Below, in pieces: positions 1 through 12,716 of a stretch of DNA of 42,005 bases (positions within the stretch are counted from its first letter, which is position 1; the number at the start of each line of letters is the position of its first letter). Where the stretch lies: contig NW_003124915.1 of the NCBI RefSeq assembly GCF_000003605.2, positions 96,213 to 138,217 of the forward strand, written 5' to 3'. Below the pieces are notes generated by a model. It was not told the origin of the DNA and did no database searches. It saw only the letters and a list, made by a program, of their open reading frames with translations. A program made the position numbers and the translations under genes. Source of the DNA: Saccoglossus kowalevskii. Taxonomy: Eukaryota; Hemichordata; Enteropneusta; Harrimaniidae.

Positions 1-3000
1 ACATGCTGTGACTTTACTTGCCTGACAATACCTTGCCCATGACCAATCATTGCTCATAACCATACCATGCCAATGAAAATTAAATGCTCATGATCACACA
101 TTGCCCGTGACAATACCTTGCCCATGACCATTTATTGCCCATGACCATACCTTGCCCATGACCATACCTAGCCCATGATCATAACCATTCATTACCCATG
201 ACCATACCTTGCCCATGACCACACCTTGACCATGACCATCAATTGCCCATGACCAATAATTGCCCATGACCATTCATTGCCCATGACAATACATTGCCTG
301 TGACTTTACCTTGCCCTTGACAATACCTTGCCCATGACCAATCATTGACCATAACCATACCTTGCCAATGACCACTCAATGCTCATGATCATACTTTGCC
401 CGTGACAATACCTTGCCCATGACCATTTATTGCCCATGACCATACCTTGCCCCTGACCATACCTAGCCCATGACCATAACCATTTATTGCCAATGACCAT
501 ACCTTGCCCATGGCCATTCATTGCCCATGACCATATCTTACCCAAAACTATACCTTGCCCATGTACATTCATTGTCCATGACCATACCTTGCCAATGTCC
601 ATACCTTACCCATAACTATACATTGCCCATGAACATTCATTGCCCATGGCCATTCACTGCTCATAACCATTCTTTGCCCATGACCATACCTTGCAAATGA
701 CCATTAATTGCCCATGACCTTACCCTGCCCATGACCTTACCTTGCCTATGACCATACCTTGCCCATGACCATTCATTGCCCATGACCATTCATTGCCCAT
801 GACCATATCTTGCCCATGGCCATTCATTGCCCATGACAATACCATGCCCATGACTATACCTTGCCGATGACCATTCATTGCCTATGACCATACCTTGCCA
901 TTGGCCATTCATTGTGCATGACCATACTTTGCCCATGACTATACCTTGCCCATGTACATTCATTGTCCATGACCATACCTTGCCAATGACCATACCATGC
1001 CCATGACCATACCTTGCCAATGATAACACCCTGCCCATGACCATTCATTGCCCATGGCCATTCACTGCTCATAACCATTTTTTGCCCATGACCATACCTT
1101 GCCAATGACCATTAATTGCCCATGACCTTACCCTGCCCATGACCATACCTTGCCCATGACCATACCTTGCCCATGTACATTCATTGTCCATGACCATACC
1201 TTGCCAATGCCCATACCGTACCCATGGCCATTCATTGCCCATGACCATACCTTGCCCATGACTATACCTTGCCCATGGCCATTCATTGCGCATGACCATA
1301 CCATGCCCATGACTATACCTTGCCGATGACCATTCATTGCCCATGACCATATCTTGCCCTTGACAATACCTTGCCCATGACCAATCATTGCCCATAACCA
1401 ATCATTGACCACAACCATACCTTGCCAATGACGATTCAATGCTCATAATCATACATTGCCCGTGACAATACCTTGCCCATGACCATTTATTGCCCATGAC
1501 CATACCTTGCCCCTGACCATACCTAGCCCATGACCATAACCATCTATTGCCAATGACCATACCTTGCCCATGGCCATTTATTACCCATGACCATACCTTA
1601 CCGATGACTAAACCTTGCCCATGTACATTCATTGTCCATGACCATACCTTGCCAATGTCCATACCTTGCCCATGACCATACCTTGCCAATGATCATACCC
1701 TGCCCATGACCATTCATTGCCCTTGAACATTCATTGCCCATGACCATTCATTGCCCTTGGCCATTCACTGCTCATAACCATTCTTTGCCCATGACCATAC
1801 CTTGCAAATGACCATTAGTTGCCCATGACCTTACCCTGCCCATGACCTTACCTTGCCCATGACCATACCTTGCCCATGACTATACCTTACCCATGACAAT
1901 TCATTGGCCATGACCATATCTTGCCCATGGCCATTCATTGCCCATGACTATACCATGCCCAGGAATATACCTTGCCGATGACCATTCATTGCCAATGACC
2001 ATACCTTGTCATTGGCCATTCATTGCGCATGACCATACCTTACCCATGACTATACCTTGCCCATGTACATTCATTGTCGATGACCATACCTTGCCAATGA
2101 CCATACCTTGACCATAACCATACCTTGCCAGTGACGATTCAATGCTCATAATCATACATTGCCCGTGACCATACCTTGCCCATGACCATACCTTGCCAAT
2201 GATAATACCCTGCCCATGACCATTCATTGCCCATGAACATTCATTGCCCATGAACATTCATTGCCCATGGCCATTCACTGCTCATAACCATTTTTTGCCC
2301 ATGACCATACCTTGCCAATGACCATTAATTGCCCATGACCTTACCCTGCCCATGACCTTACCTTGCCCATGACCATCCCTTGCCCATGTGCATTCATTGT
2401 CCATGACCATACCTTGCCAATGACCATACCTCACCCATGGCCATTCATTGCCCATGACCATACCTTGCCCATGACTATACCTTGCCCATGGCCATTCATT
2501 GCCCATGACCATACCATGCCCATGACCACACCTTGTCCATGACCATACTTTGCCAATGACCATACCTTGCCCATGACCATTCATTGCCTATGACCATTCA
2601 TTGCCCATGACCACACCTTGTCCATGACCATACTTTGCCAATGATTATACCTTGCCCATGACCATTCATTGCCCACGACCATATATTTTCCATAACCATT
2701 CATTGCCCATGACCATACCTTGCCCATGACTATCCTTTGCGCATGACCATTCATTGCCTATGACCATATATTGTCCATGACCACACCTTGCCCATGACCA
2801 CACCTTGTCCATGACCATACCTTGCCAATGACCATACCTTGCCCATGACCATTCATTGCCCATGACCATATCTTTTTTATAACCATTCATTGCCCATGAC
2901 CATACCTTGCCCATGACTATTCTTTGCCCATGACCATTCATTGCCCATGACCATATATTGTCCATGACCATTCATTGTCCTAGACCGAACATTGGTTGTG

Positions 3001-3207
3001 ACCTTACCATGCTCATGACAATACCTTGCAAAAGACCATTCAATTTCATGATCATACATTTTCCATGACATTACGTAGCCCATGACCATTCATTTCCCAA
3101 GACCATACCTTGCCCATGACCATACCTTGCCCATGACCATGACCATGACCATGACCATAGCTTGCCCATGACCATAACCATACCTTGCCCATTACCATAC
3201 CTTGCCC
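1..3207. repeat. 17-bp minisatellite array, left edge outside window
   Basis: About 185 head-to-tail copies of a 17-bp unit close to TTGCCCATGACCATACC, often alternating with a variant ending in CATTCA, so a 34-bp higher-order period is visible in places. The array runs off the left edge and stops at about 3207 in unique sequence. A short hexamer run (CCATGA) lies at about 3131-3157. Because 17 is not divisible by 3, the minus strand reads as a 17-residue Trp/Gly/Met-rich peptide repeat in every frame. The short ORFs there are by-products of the repeat and not genes. Confidence 0.95.
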
Positions 3208-3905
3208 ACGAATTTCCAGTTGAAATTTGAAACTCAAGTGGCGTCGTCTGCCTAGTATTATCAATGTGTGATGTCATTTGACCTCGTTTACGATGTAAAC
3301 AATATGGCAGCGCCTATGTAACGAGTCTGTAATCCCTATAATACCATTCGAGCGTGGAAACTGGAAACATTGTGTAGTGATACACGATGCAATCGGCATA
3401 TTGAATCACTGTGTGTGAACAGTTTCCTGCATGTAAACAACAGTGATCGTGACATTCATCGTGATTTGATTGACCAGTAATAACCCAGTGAGTGCACTGT
3501 AGCTGTGACCCACCAAGGACAATGAGTTCTCACATCGCCTGATGTGAACACGCAAATCGTGGACAGTTGTTGACAGTTTTGGTAGTGTTTTGCATAATAT
3601 TATTATCTGATAGTGTATTGTTGGTTAGTGTATTTTACCTAATCTTTCAATCATTATTAAACCTGTGGATTGATACACTCGACTTCACTGTGTTGTATGC
3701 CTTGCATGGTACTGAAGTCATCTGCGACGGAAGATCAGTTAGACCTAGGACAATTATTTGAGCTTTAGTTTGTACTTGGACGTGAGAAGTTTACAATTGC
3801 ATAATGACGGCTGCCTCCCCAATGCAGAAGATAACTCGCCAAATTACAGTGTATTCAAAATACCTCATAAATGTGATTTTATAATGTTTGGATTTGTGAC
3901 AAGGC

Positions 3906-3951
3906 AAGTGGCGAGACGTTACGCCATGTGCGCGAGTTCGAATCTTTTTTT
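3906..3951 (+). repeat. tRNA-like Pol III promoter remnant (possible SINE head)
   Basis: An A-box-like GTGGCGAGAC at 3908-3917 is followed 16 bases later by a B-box-like GAGTTCGAATC at 3934-3944, then by seven T residues at 3945-3951, the usual Pol III stop. The A-to-B spacing is short for a tRNA and no cloverleaf was found, so a decayed tRNA-derived SINE head is more likely than a tRNA gene. Confidence 0.35.
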
Positions 3952-5830
3952 GCGGTTGTTACGTGACTGGTCGTTTACTTGTAATTATTTAAATGGCATA
4001 CCGAGTTTGGTTTAAATAACCACTACATATTCAATTTAACGCATATTTTAATGTTTCATTGAGACAGATAGGGGGTGTTTGCTATCAGATCAAAGTAAAT
4101 GTTAGCAGCATTCATTATATATTCATATCTGTGACTGAAAAGCGCCGCTTGCCGCTTTATTTGTGTATGCTTTTTGACTCTGTTAAATCCCGAAGTAAGT
4201 CAAGTTTGAGTGAAATCCAAAACTATCGTTTTGACAATGTGTCTATATGACAACAACATTAAAGTATCACGCTTAGACACGCGCCATATTTCACAAATAA
4301 ATAACCTGCTTACTCAATGTGTGATCAAAATGTCCATGCAAATTTGAATTCATAAAAGGTAATTTCATGTATTGTTTTTAGTGTTGTCAATCAATATTTC
4401 CCTGAATAAAATATAGCATGTTTTATTTTGTGTATGTATTTTTTTGCGATCAGCACCAGCACTTAGCATTTGGCACAATCAGCACTGAAATAAGTGATTA
4501 TTTCGACAGTGACAGTGTTTAAATTATTGTATGTGTAATGTGATATTTAAATCATGAAAACACACTACTGTAGCATACCAGCTTATCTTATACCACACCA
4601 CTCGGTGCATATTTTCTCTATTGAATTATCGGGGAAAGGTGGTTGGGTACCAGAATAAGCTAAATTTAACGGGATGTACAGGCAAACAGCATAATACTCT
4701 AAGATGAAAGAGGTATATGAACTAAAAGGAATACAATTTATAGCGTGTTTGTTTCACTTTTCGCTCGAAACATATTCAACATTTTAATAAGCTGTCCATC
4801 AATTTGAATTTTCCATAGGGAAAAATCGCTATATTCCCCTTAAATATATATAGGCAGTATAATTACAGTTTTTGTCCCCCTTTATATAGGGATAGTGGAA
4901 ATGCCGACCACCATTTACCTATGTACAGACAGTAGTATATCATCCCCCAATTCCAGGACTGCAAGTGATGACATCCAATGTTTCATATGGTTTGTTTTAC
5001 TTTATCATGCGACCCGTACGAATAGAAACAACATGCAAGCGGTTTAAGAAAACAGCATATGCATTCACCACATCTATGTTTTTTTCTTAACATAAAGACC
5101 ATGAGTTTGGCAAGTGAACATTCCAAAATATTGAACTTTGTATATGTGCAATTTGGCAACTACGTGTTGTCACAACAATCATCACGATAGTTACATCCAC
5201 GAATACCACATCCATTGTATATTTTTGGTGTGGTTTATTTGTAAAGAAACCAAATCAAGAAAAGTATATTACCACAGCGGTGGAAGTCACTATGTTGCCT
5301 ACACAAGATTATGTTGCTACTGAATTCAAAAATCATAGGAGTAAAATAGTGTAATAAACATAATATAAATATATATTCGTTGCATATAATGTACTAAATA
5401 TGCTATGCTTTTGTAAGTTGTATATTTTGTCATATGTTGTGTACTTTCGTTCTCATTCTCGCGGTAAACACAAATTTTATAGTTTACAGTTTTCCATTGC
5501 GCGGAGGTAGTTGAGGCAGAGTGCATCGCACCCCCTAAATAGGTAGCCTAGGGTGAATCCAGTCTCCCATATCCAATACAAAGTTAGGGAAGTTTATTGG
5601 TAACGCAGTTTATTTAGGGAAACACAGATTATATTTTTTTAATAACAGACGAAATACCTTATTAAACAGGTCAACACATTACAGAACAAACCGGGCAGCT
5701 TTGAAGAGCATCACCATCCAGAAAACAAATGCAGGAATGACATCTGCCTGGACACTAAGTTAGGATTTCGATGTCAATTGAAGTCACAATGTATGTCCAT
5801 GGTTATAATTCTTCTTGAAATATAGCATCA

Positions 5831-5867
5831 GAATACACAGCATCACTCGCGAAAATAACTTCCATAC
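5831..5867 (+). repeat. Short dispersed repeat, copy 1
   Basis: A 37-bp stretch containing GCATCACTCG and GAAAATAACTTCCATAC recurs at 19567-19603 with three visible mismatches. The flanks diverge, so it is probably a fragment of an interspersed repeat. The family is unknown. Confidence 0.5.
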
Positions 5868-6549
5868 TTCATAAACGTTAGAACGAAGCCTTGATATTGT
5901 GTCATGTTACGTTACTCATAATCTCAACACATGATTATATGTGTGATATGATGTAATTTATAGACACTCCCTGATCTATCTCTCAAAAGGTAATCAAGGT
6001 AAACTACACTATTTCACTCGAATGCGCTATATACGTTTGTAATATATTATGATCAATACATTGTTGCTGAATCAAATTTTAAATTGAACATCAATGAATT
6101 AAAATGCAGCTGTTCGAGTATGCGCACACTAAGTTGTAATTAATACAATTTAAATTAAATTAAATATACAAACAGCAAGTAGTATTTATAAAATTAATAA
6201 CTTATAGTTACATTGCTGGCTTATTGAATTAAGCCAGCCTTGTTTGTACTGTAAACATACATACTTTATGAAGGCGCACACACATAATGTAGGATAAGTC
6301 ATAGAAATATATCTTCAAACTATTTACCTCTGAGCACATAAAAAAGTTAAGATTGTCACAGAAGCACACAACTACGCACAGCGTGTGAAACAAGCAAGTC
6401 ACACATCCTTAACATTTATTAAATTAATTAATTATTCAGTAAACAAAATTGACCCCAACTTGAGGCAACGGATCTTGAAGCAATCACGAGCACATTACAA
6501 CTAAATTATGACATGGGTTTTGATTATAGTAACATCGAAAGTAACCCCA

Positions 6550-7040
6550 TGTCACACGCAACGTAATATTACCGTAATTGGTATAGTACAGGTGTGATGG
6601 TTCAAATACCAAAATGGCAACTGTAACAGAAAGACTTTCCTGGCGGCGATGATAAAATACAAACACGGAGCCAACAGATGAGGTTTCAACTGGTACTGGT
6701 ATTATTATACTCTGCAAACATCAAGTACAATAACGCGGTAAAACTCCACTACTCCAATAACTAGATACTCCAATACAATTCAACGAGATCTCCGATCTGA
6801 TCTCAATGCTGAACAACTCCCCTATATATACTCACACTGTCTATAAATAGACCCTTACATCAGCATACATAATGAGTCTGGAATTTACTAGAATGTTCGA
6901 TTACCTTCTATTGCCTCCTACAGTGTTCTATTATCTATTCAACCAGTTTCTAAAAAAAATCTAGAATATTCCACCCAGACACAGTACGGTTCTAGGACAT
7001 TCTCAGTGACACGGAAGTGGTAAATAAGTCGTATGCGACA
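6550..7040 (+). mobile_element. Solo LTR of an LTR retrotransposon, copy 1
   Basis: A 491-bp sequence begins TGTCACACGC and ends TATGCGACA, so it has TG...CA ends inside a short TGTC/GACA inverted repeat. It is flanked by a perfect 5-bp target-site duplication, CCCCA, at 6545-6549 and 7041-7045. A near-identical copy lies at 37397-37904 with a different duplication. A CTATAAATAG box at 6841-6850 supports a U3 promoter and the plus orientation. No internal retrotransposon genes adjoin it, so it is a solo LTR left by LTR-LTR recombination. It lies just upstream of the first recognisable exon of the receptor pseudogene. Confidence 0.85.
6841..6850 (+). promoter_or_regulatory. TATA box within solo LTR
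   Basis: CTATAAATAG is conserved in both LTR copies (the other at about 37694-37703). It sits in the middle of the LTR, where the U3 promoter of an LTR retrotransposon would be. It could initiate transcription to the right, into the receptor pseudogene. Confidence 0.45.
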
Positions 7041-7203
7041 CCCCACCACATTTTCCCACAAAATGAAAATGATATTCTATTTTGTCTGGCTTTCTGTATA
7101 ACAATTGCAATATATATCAGTGCTATAAATATCAGGACCGACGGGATTGATGCAGAGAGCTCGGGAACGCACACATCATACATCGTGCATACAGCGTTTC
7201 CAG

Positions 7204-7300
7204 AAAAGGGCTTGTATGCGTATCTGTTTCAATGAAGGCACTATTGTGGGCTCAGAATGCGTGTGTCCCGGACGTTACGCCGGAGAATGCTGCCTTATGT
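7204..7300 (+). pseudogene. Exon a' of receptor copy: EGF-like module
   Basis: An acceptor TTCCAG precedes the exon and GTAAGT follows it, giving phase 0 to 1. The frame starts KRACMRIC, then reads ECVCPGRYAGECC, an EGF-like Cys pattern with the C-x-C, Gly and aromatic positions of the module's end. The matching exon of the minus-strand gene was not found in this window. The frame is intact. Confidence 0.6.
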
Positions 7301-9227
7301 GTAAGTAGATTTAGTATATTGTTATTGGTTTTTTTTTGTAATGTACATTATTACTTTACAACAATGTTACACTTGTACACATATTCAACCGGCTGCCATT
7401 AACAAAAAAATACATTTTAGGGCTATATTCTAGAATATCTGGAGAAATTTGTTCAAATATGTAATATTAAATTCTTATCGGTTTAATCAGGATGGCAGAA
7501 ACTACGAACATTTCACACGCCCGATATTTATTTGGTTTGGTTCTATTCAAGCTTCACGGGTAATTCTGTCACAGATGAATTTTATAAATCATCTCACATT
7601 GTCTAGACATAACATAGTGATTTACCTATAACCACAATTTACACAACCTAATGTCATTCGGTTTTATTTTTAACTTGTATTGAAAAGAATATTTCAATAA
7701 ATGTTATAGAAATATATTCCGTAGATATAGCTCACATTATTTGTTGCTGTATTTATCTAAACCACAGTTAGTTTGTTCAAAAATAAAATAATAAAATTCT
7801 TCCAGGAATGTCTGCTCAAACCAGCTTTAGTAATTTACTTAATCGGAATTGTGATCAAGATTAGAGTACATTTTTGGAACTTCATTGTTCATTTTCGTGC
7901 AATACTTTTTTACCGCCTGGTTACCATCTCCAATGAAACCATCGGTTGAAACCTTCAAGAAAGCTGCTGCACTTTGAGCTAGTTGTTGACACTCGTCTGG
8001 TCAAGATTACTCCTACATTTTAAACGTATAATTTGGTTGTTCAGGATTGTGTTTTCTCTACTTTAGCTGTTGTTATCGCCTCTCCCACCCACGCTCCACA
8101 GCGGCTCACTGTTAGCCCATAGAACAGTAGTATGCGTTAAAGTAACATGAACTATTTTCTGAAGCAGCTTCGCTCAAACCTTACTTTAACATAGCTAATG
8201 GCGCACCCTCGCTAAACGCATATACAGGCGCACAATTAACTACACGTATTTCATAGTAATTAATATTTCGGAAAAATGGTATATCATATTATCTAAATAA
8301 TCAAAGTTATTGAAATTTTACCGAAGTTTGAATGGTTTCTGAACAGCCCAAATCAGACAGTTCAAGTGAATAAATGTCTTGGTAGGTTTGTTATCTCATT
8401 TATTGTTGTCCTACATATATGACTTATATTAGCATTATTTTTGGCTCACACAATAGGCTTGTCCAACTGACCACTTATACCTTGGCAGAATTAAATATCG
8501 TTCTTATTAAACATTTAATTTAATAGCGGAATCACATTTGAAGGCAAAATTCATGTTCTGTCGTCAATTCACACATGTTTGTGTTAAGGACAAGCCATTT
8601 GGACTAAAGCTGTCGGCTCGTTACTTACTACTGTGACAGACATTTTATTTAATTTTTCTGACATGTTTTGTAAGTTGCACAAACCGCAGCCAGATATTTA
8701 TGAACTAGATCGTCATTGCTACGGCGATCTAAATATGTCACCGGTACTCGGCGTCCACGCTGAGTATTGAAGCAAACAAATATTTTCTGTTGTTATTAGT
8801 TGTGATGTGTTTCTAATCCGGGGAAATATTCGGATTAATATGTACAGCTACGGTTTCAATACCGTACACGATTTTGGTCCGATCGTCAACAAAACATCAC
8901 CCGTCTCCAGGCAAGAGCCAACAAAAATTACCGGTATTCGGTGGAACAGGCAGAAAAATATCGTTATTCCCGGAATAATCACGCAAAATAACGACTTAAA
9001 TGGAACCATCTAAGCCAGAATATATTCATGTTCGTTGCATTTAAAACTTTACTGATAAAGTTGCCGAAAAGCCGTGTTTTTTTCCGGTCGTTTTCATCGA
9101 CCTGCCCTTTATCAATGCGAACTAAATGCTATCAATGAACCAATAATGTGTCTACTTCCGTGCGAACAATGATGGTGGATAATATACAAACATGACGACT
9201 TCTCAACTTTGAAATGTGAATTAATAG

Positions 9228-9374
9228 ATTGTGAAGATATTGCCAATTGTAATGATGTAGATTGTACAAGTAGTCTCGATTACCATTATCTACGCTATGA
9301 GTATGATAGGGGCAACGGCATAAGAGCATTCGAACCCATAGAAGTGAATGGTATTGGTGCCCGAGAATGTGAAC
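9228..9374 (+). pseudogene. Exon b' of receptor copy: Cys-rich module
   Basis: 147 bp, phase 1 to 1, with AG before and GTAAGT after. It is the same length as the minus-strand exon at 26757-26903. Matching motifs include C-E-x-I-A-N-C, D-C-T-S-S and Y-D-R-G. Two cysteines present in the minus-strand gene (KCMKC) are both tyrosines here (HYLRY). The frame is open throughout. Confidence 0.75.
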
Positions 9375-9912
9375 GTAAGTATCATTACGATCCATGTGTA
9401 TAAGCATGGTAACAATCAGAATATGATGTGGCTAAAAATACCATGCAAAGCATTATAGTATATACATACAACATTAGATGTGTAAAGATGTGTATATTGT
9501 CAGGTTTTTCAAAACATTTTACCATATCATACTTCACAGGCGAGACACGTTAATCGTGTTGTTTTTGTACGTATTGCCTGCATCTGAAAATTTGCACTGA
9601 TTTATTCGTACAAGCCTAAAAGTACGAAAGTTGACTGCATGTACAGCCAATATTACATCACGTGACGTGTAAACAAAATCGTATTCGCTATTGCAGTTTT
9701 GATAAAAATATCATCAATAATATGTTGTACGATTTGTGTTGGATGTTAAGTATGTGCTTGAATTGGCCATAGATTGTTAGTATTATCATAGTATAGCAAT
9801 GTGCAACCATATTGGTTTTCACAGCCATGATATATTGTTTTGACCATTTACTCGACTCGGAAATTCTGAAGCTATAATCATAATAGGCAACGACCTATGT
9901 GTTTTTCTTTAG

Positions 9913-10023
9913 AGAGATGTTCCTGGAGAGAAGATAGTAAATTATGTTACCCAGGAAACTGCTCTGGAAAACCCTCTACACGCGAATGTGCTAATGGTTT
10001 CCATGGTGACAACTGTCTGATGA
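9913..10023 (+). pseudogene. Exon c' of receptor copy: EGF-like module
   Basis: 111 bp, phase 1 to 1, with TTTAG before and GTGAGT after. Length and phase equal those of the minus-strand exon at 26335-26445. Shared motifs are RCSW, then K-x-C-Y-P-G, then GDNCL at the end. One cysteine of the EGF pattern (CVC in the intact gene) is replaced here (REC). The frame is open. Confidence 0.8.
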
Positions 10024-10411
10024 GTGAGTATATGTATATAAAAAATGAAAATTATAATTTAGTTTTATAAGAGAGATTTTATTAAGATAGAAATACAACA
10101 CGTTTGTTACTAACTAAAATTTTAATACACAATTTCTGGGGCATCATTCACCAATACAACTATAGTATGGTAGAATCATGTGATACTTAAAATGAAGCAA
10201 ATAACTTAACATATAGAAGAACAATGTTAATTTTGTGAAATAGGAAAAATATTATCAATATATTTTTGTGACAAATGCCATGTTTTGTCAAATAAAGTGA
10301 CGCAGCTCCCGTGGTATGGCCTCGCGTTCACAATCTATTAATTTCGGCTTGGGAAGTAACGATAAATATGTAATATATGGTATGGTATGTATTATTGTGT
10401 CTTCTCTCCAG

Positions 10412-10643
10412 TACACGAAAAACCATTATTGCAACGTGACTTTAGGGCAAGCAAATGATACGATGATATCAATGACCGCAGGATGTGACCAACAAATAAT
10501 ATATTGCCCATTGGAGATAGACAGTGTTACAATCGAATGGACAATCAGTTAGGTTCCAAGCGACATACCAACTCCTCCATTTTACATCAATGAAACTGGA
10601 TTCGGAATTGTAAAAGCTGTGGTTGAATGGATATTGGTGAAAG
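10412..10643 (+). pseudogene. Exon d' of receptor copy, broken
   Basis: It matches the minus-strand exon at 25890-26132: YCPL, then E/D-W, then PPFYI against PPQPYYV, then FGI and a final W-x-L. It is 232 bp against 243. Its reading frame begins in phase 0, whereas the preceding exon ends in phase 1, so the join is out of frame. In addition, a TAG at 10550-10552 interrupts the matching frame. Downstream of the stop the similarity continues to a GTAAAC donor. Confidence 0.75.
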
Positions 10644-11537
10644 GTAAACAAATATAGATTCGATAGATATTACACTATATAGCAAAGCCTGTATACAAAA
10701 TACATGCACAAATACATTGTTACCGCTATTAGACCATGATTATGCAATCAACACTGTATAATGTAAAAGGCATATCAGATTCCAATTAGTCTCCCAATTC
10801 AGACAGTAATGAAAGTCACTCTAATTAACCCTCATTCACCATAACAGTGATTTCTAAAATCAATTCCAAAATTAGTTTAGCAATAAATTCAAATATCTAA
10901 CAGATCTTACCAAAATCCCCGAATTAGTGTTGTCGCGGTGTATCTTGTCATACACGACGTGAAAAAATTTTGACCAAAGAACAATAAACAGAGATCAAAA
11001 AATCAATTGCATATTCAGACCCAGGAACAATAAAACCACAATTGTTTGCAAATAATGGCTCAGTCATTACCCACCACACATCCACACATCGGCCGCCCCC
11101 CACAAAACATATCAAAGTGCGAGTCACACAGTAAGAGGCTTTTAAAAATCACGAGACTGATTCGATATCCCATAATACACCTGACATCGATATGTCAGTA
11201 GACTTCATTTGAACACAGGCCAAACGCCCTCAGCGTCTTTAATAAAACAGAAATAACGAAAATAACTTCAACTGTAGAGGGTCAAACGCACATCAGCAGA
11301 AACCCATTATTCAGAGAAAGAACTGATAAGAAAGCACTCACTGATAAACTACTAATATAAATCAAATAAAGCCCACATCCCAGCGGTAATGTGAGCACTT
11401 CTAGTAGGCAAGATATGGTGTTTAATGCAGTATTTGAAAATAATTACCAAGAAACAATCGGTAGCAATTATATATTATATAATTGATAAAACAACCATTT
11501 TATTTCAGTGATTAAATTAAATGTCGTTGTATTACAG

Positions 11538-11656
11538 ATGACAATCTATTCAGCAATGGACATGAAGACTGCCTAATATACAGGAATGCTAGTGATATTC
11601 CCACAGACAGTTTAGCACTTAGAGACTGTATAAATGTAGTTACTTTTGACCATTGA
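11538..11656 (+). pseudogene. Exon e' of receptor copy, ends in stop
   Basis: The ATTACAG acceptor and phase 1 start agree with the upstream exon. It shares GHE-x-C and a second Cys exactly 19 positions later with the minus-strand exon at 25617-25767. It meets TGA at 11654-11656, and the expected donor is not seen. Confidence 0.65.
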
Positions 11657-12716
11657 GTATTCAAATCAAATCATTGATTTCTGTGGTTAAAATTAGGTTT
11701 ATATTTACGGATGTGTCAATGACTTAAACCATGCAAATTGTCCGATGAGAATTTCACTCAACTGTGTTTTAATACTCGTTTTTTTTTCTGTAAAGATTGT
11801 ATTACTTTGTCAATAATAGTTAATTTGGTCAACTTATCAAAGATACAGTAATATGATACAACATGGTGTGATGTCATATGGTGTATTGCAGAATTGATGT
11901 ACAAGCTATTGTGAATAAGCTATTATTACTATTATTATCCAGAATATGTCGCATTATCATTCCACATCACTGAACAGAAAGTTGATATATAGAAATGAAA
12001 ATGTCACTTATAATGTATTTCAGTAACAAATACACTGACCAATTGTGTCAGAGATTGTTGTAACTTTACCTTATTCAGGTAAGACTGTATTATTGTCGTT
12101 TATATTATACCAGCATCTGATTGGTCGAGAGCGTGTTTTTAATTATGCAAGCCGTGGTAAGATTTTTAGAATTGGGTCATAACCGTGAATAGCACATAAG
12201 ATGGATAGAACGCAATAAGGAAATTACGGTTTCAATTATATCACCTTTGATACTAACAACAAACATATGTATCTGTAATCTCTGTATACTAGGTCAAGGC
12301 CCGTTCAATAGTATATTGCCTGTTTAGTTTAGCTGCAAAGACGAACTCAGATCCATACAATGTAATTTTTCTGATGAAGATTTTCAAACGTAAATTATTT
12401 TATTGGTATTAATATACGGTGGATATCATGTGTTGATCAGGATATGCTCACTGTAAGCAAACGTAATTTGACATTAAACTGCTCTACCAAGAAAAAAATA
12501 GCTTTAAGTTTTTGTAAACAACATAAATTCGGCTACATATTGTTTATGATATATGACATATTAATCATTTATAGTGAAGGATCAATTTTTTACACAAAGA
12601 TAAAAGTACATTATGTGCATTATGATAATATTATATACTGTAGTTTTGATATTATTAAATGAACTATCGATTGTGGTATGATGTTATTTCTACATCAATA
12701 AGTTTGCTTATTGCAG

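Larger units (their letters stand above)
3208..6549. other. No gene seen; unique AT-rich DNA
   Basis: I see no convincing exon, RNA gene or complete mobile element in this 3.3 kb. Open frames here are at most about 85 codons, lack recognisable domains and have no consistent splice context. It holds one tRNA-like box pair near 3908-3951 and one copy of a short dispersed repeat at 5831-5867. Upstream exons of the plus-strand receptor copy could lie here but could not be recognised. Confidence 0.5.

Noticed and set aside
342-3277. Many 60-110 codon minus-strand ORFs with Trp/Gly/His repeats
   Set aside because: They are frame by-products of the 17-bp minisatellite; no start context, splice signal or non-repeat sequence supports a gene.
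3567-3761. Hydrophobic N-terminal-like ORF as a signal-peptide exon for the plus-strand receptor copy
   Set aside because: It opens with TTG rather than ATG, and no donor of fitting phase was found.
12024-12078. 55-bp spliced-looking segment as an intact exon of the plus-strand copy
   Set aside because: Only a C-V/I-R-D/N pattern resembles receptor exon 5; length and phase do not fit, so it is at most a remnant.
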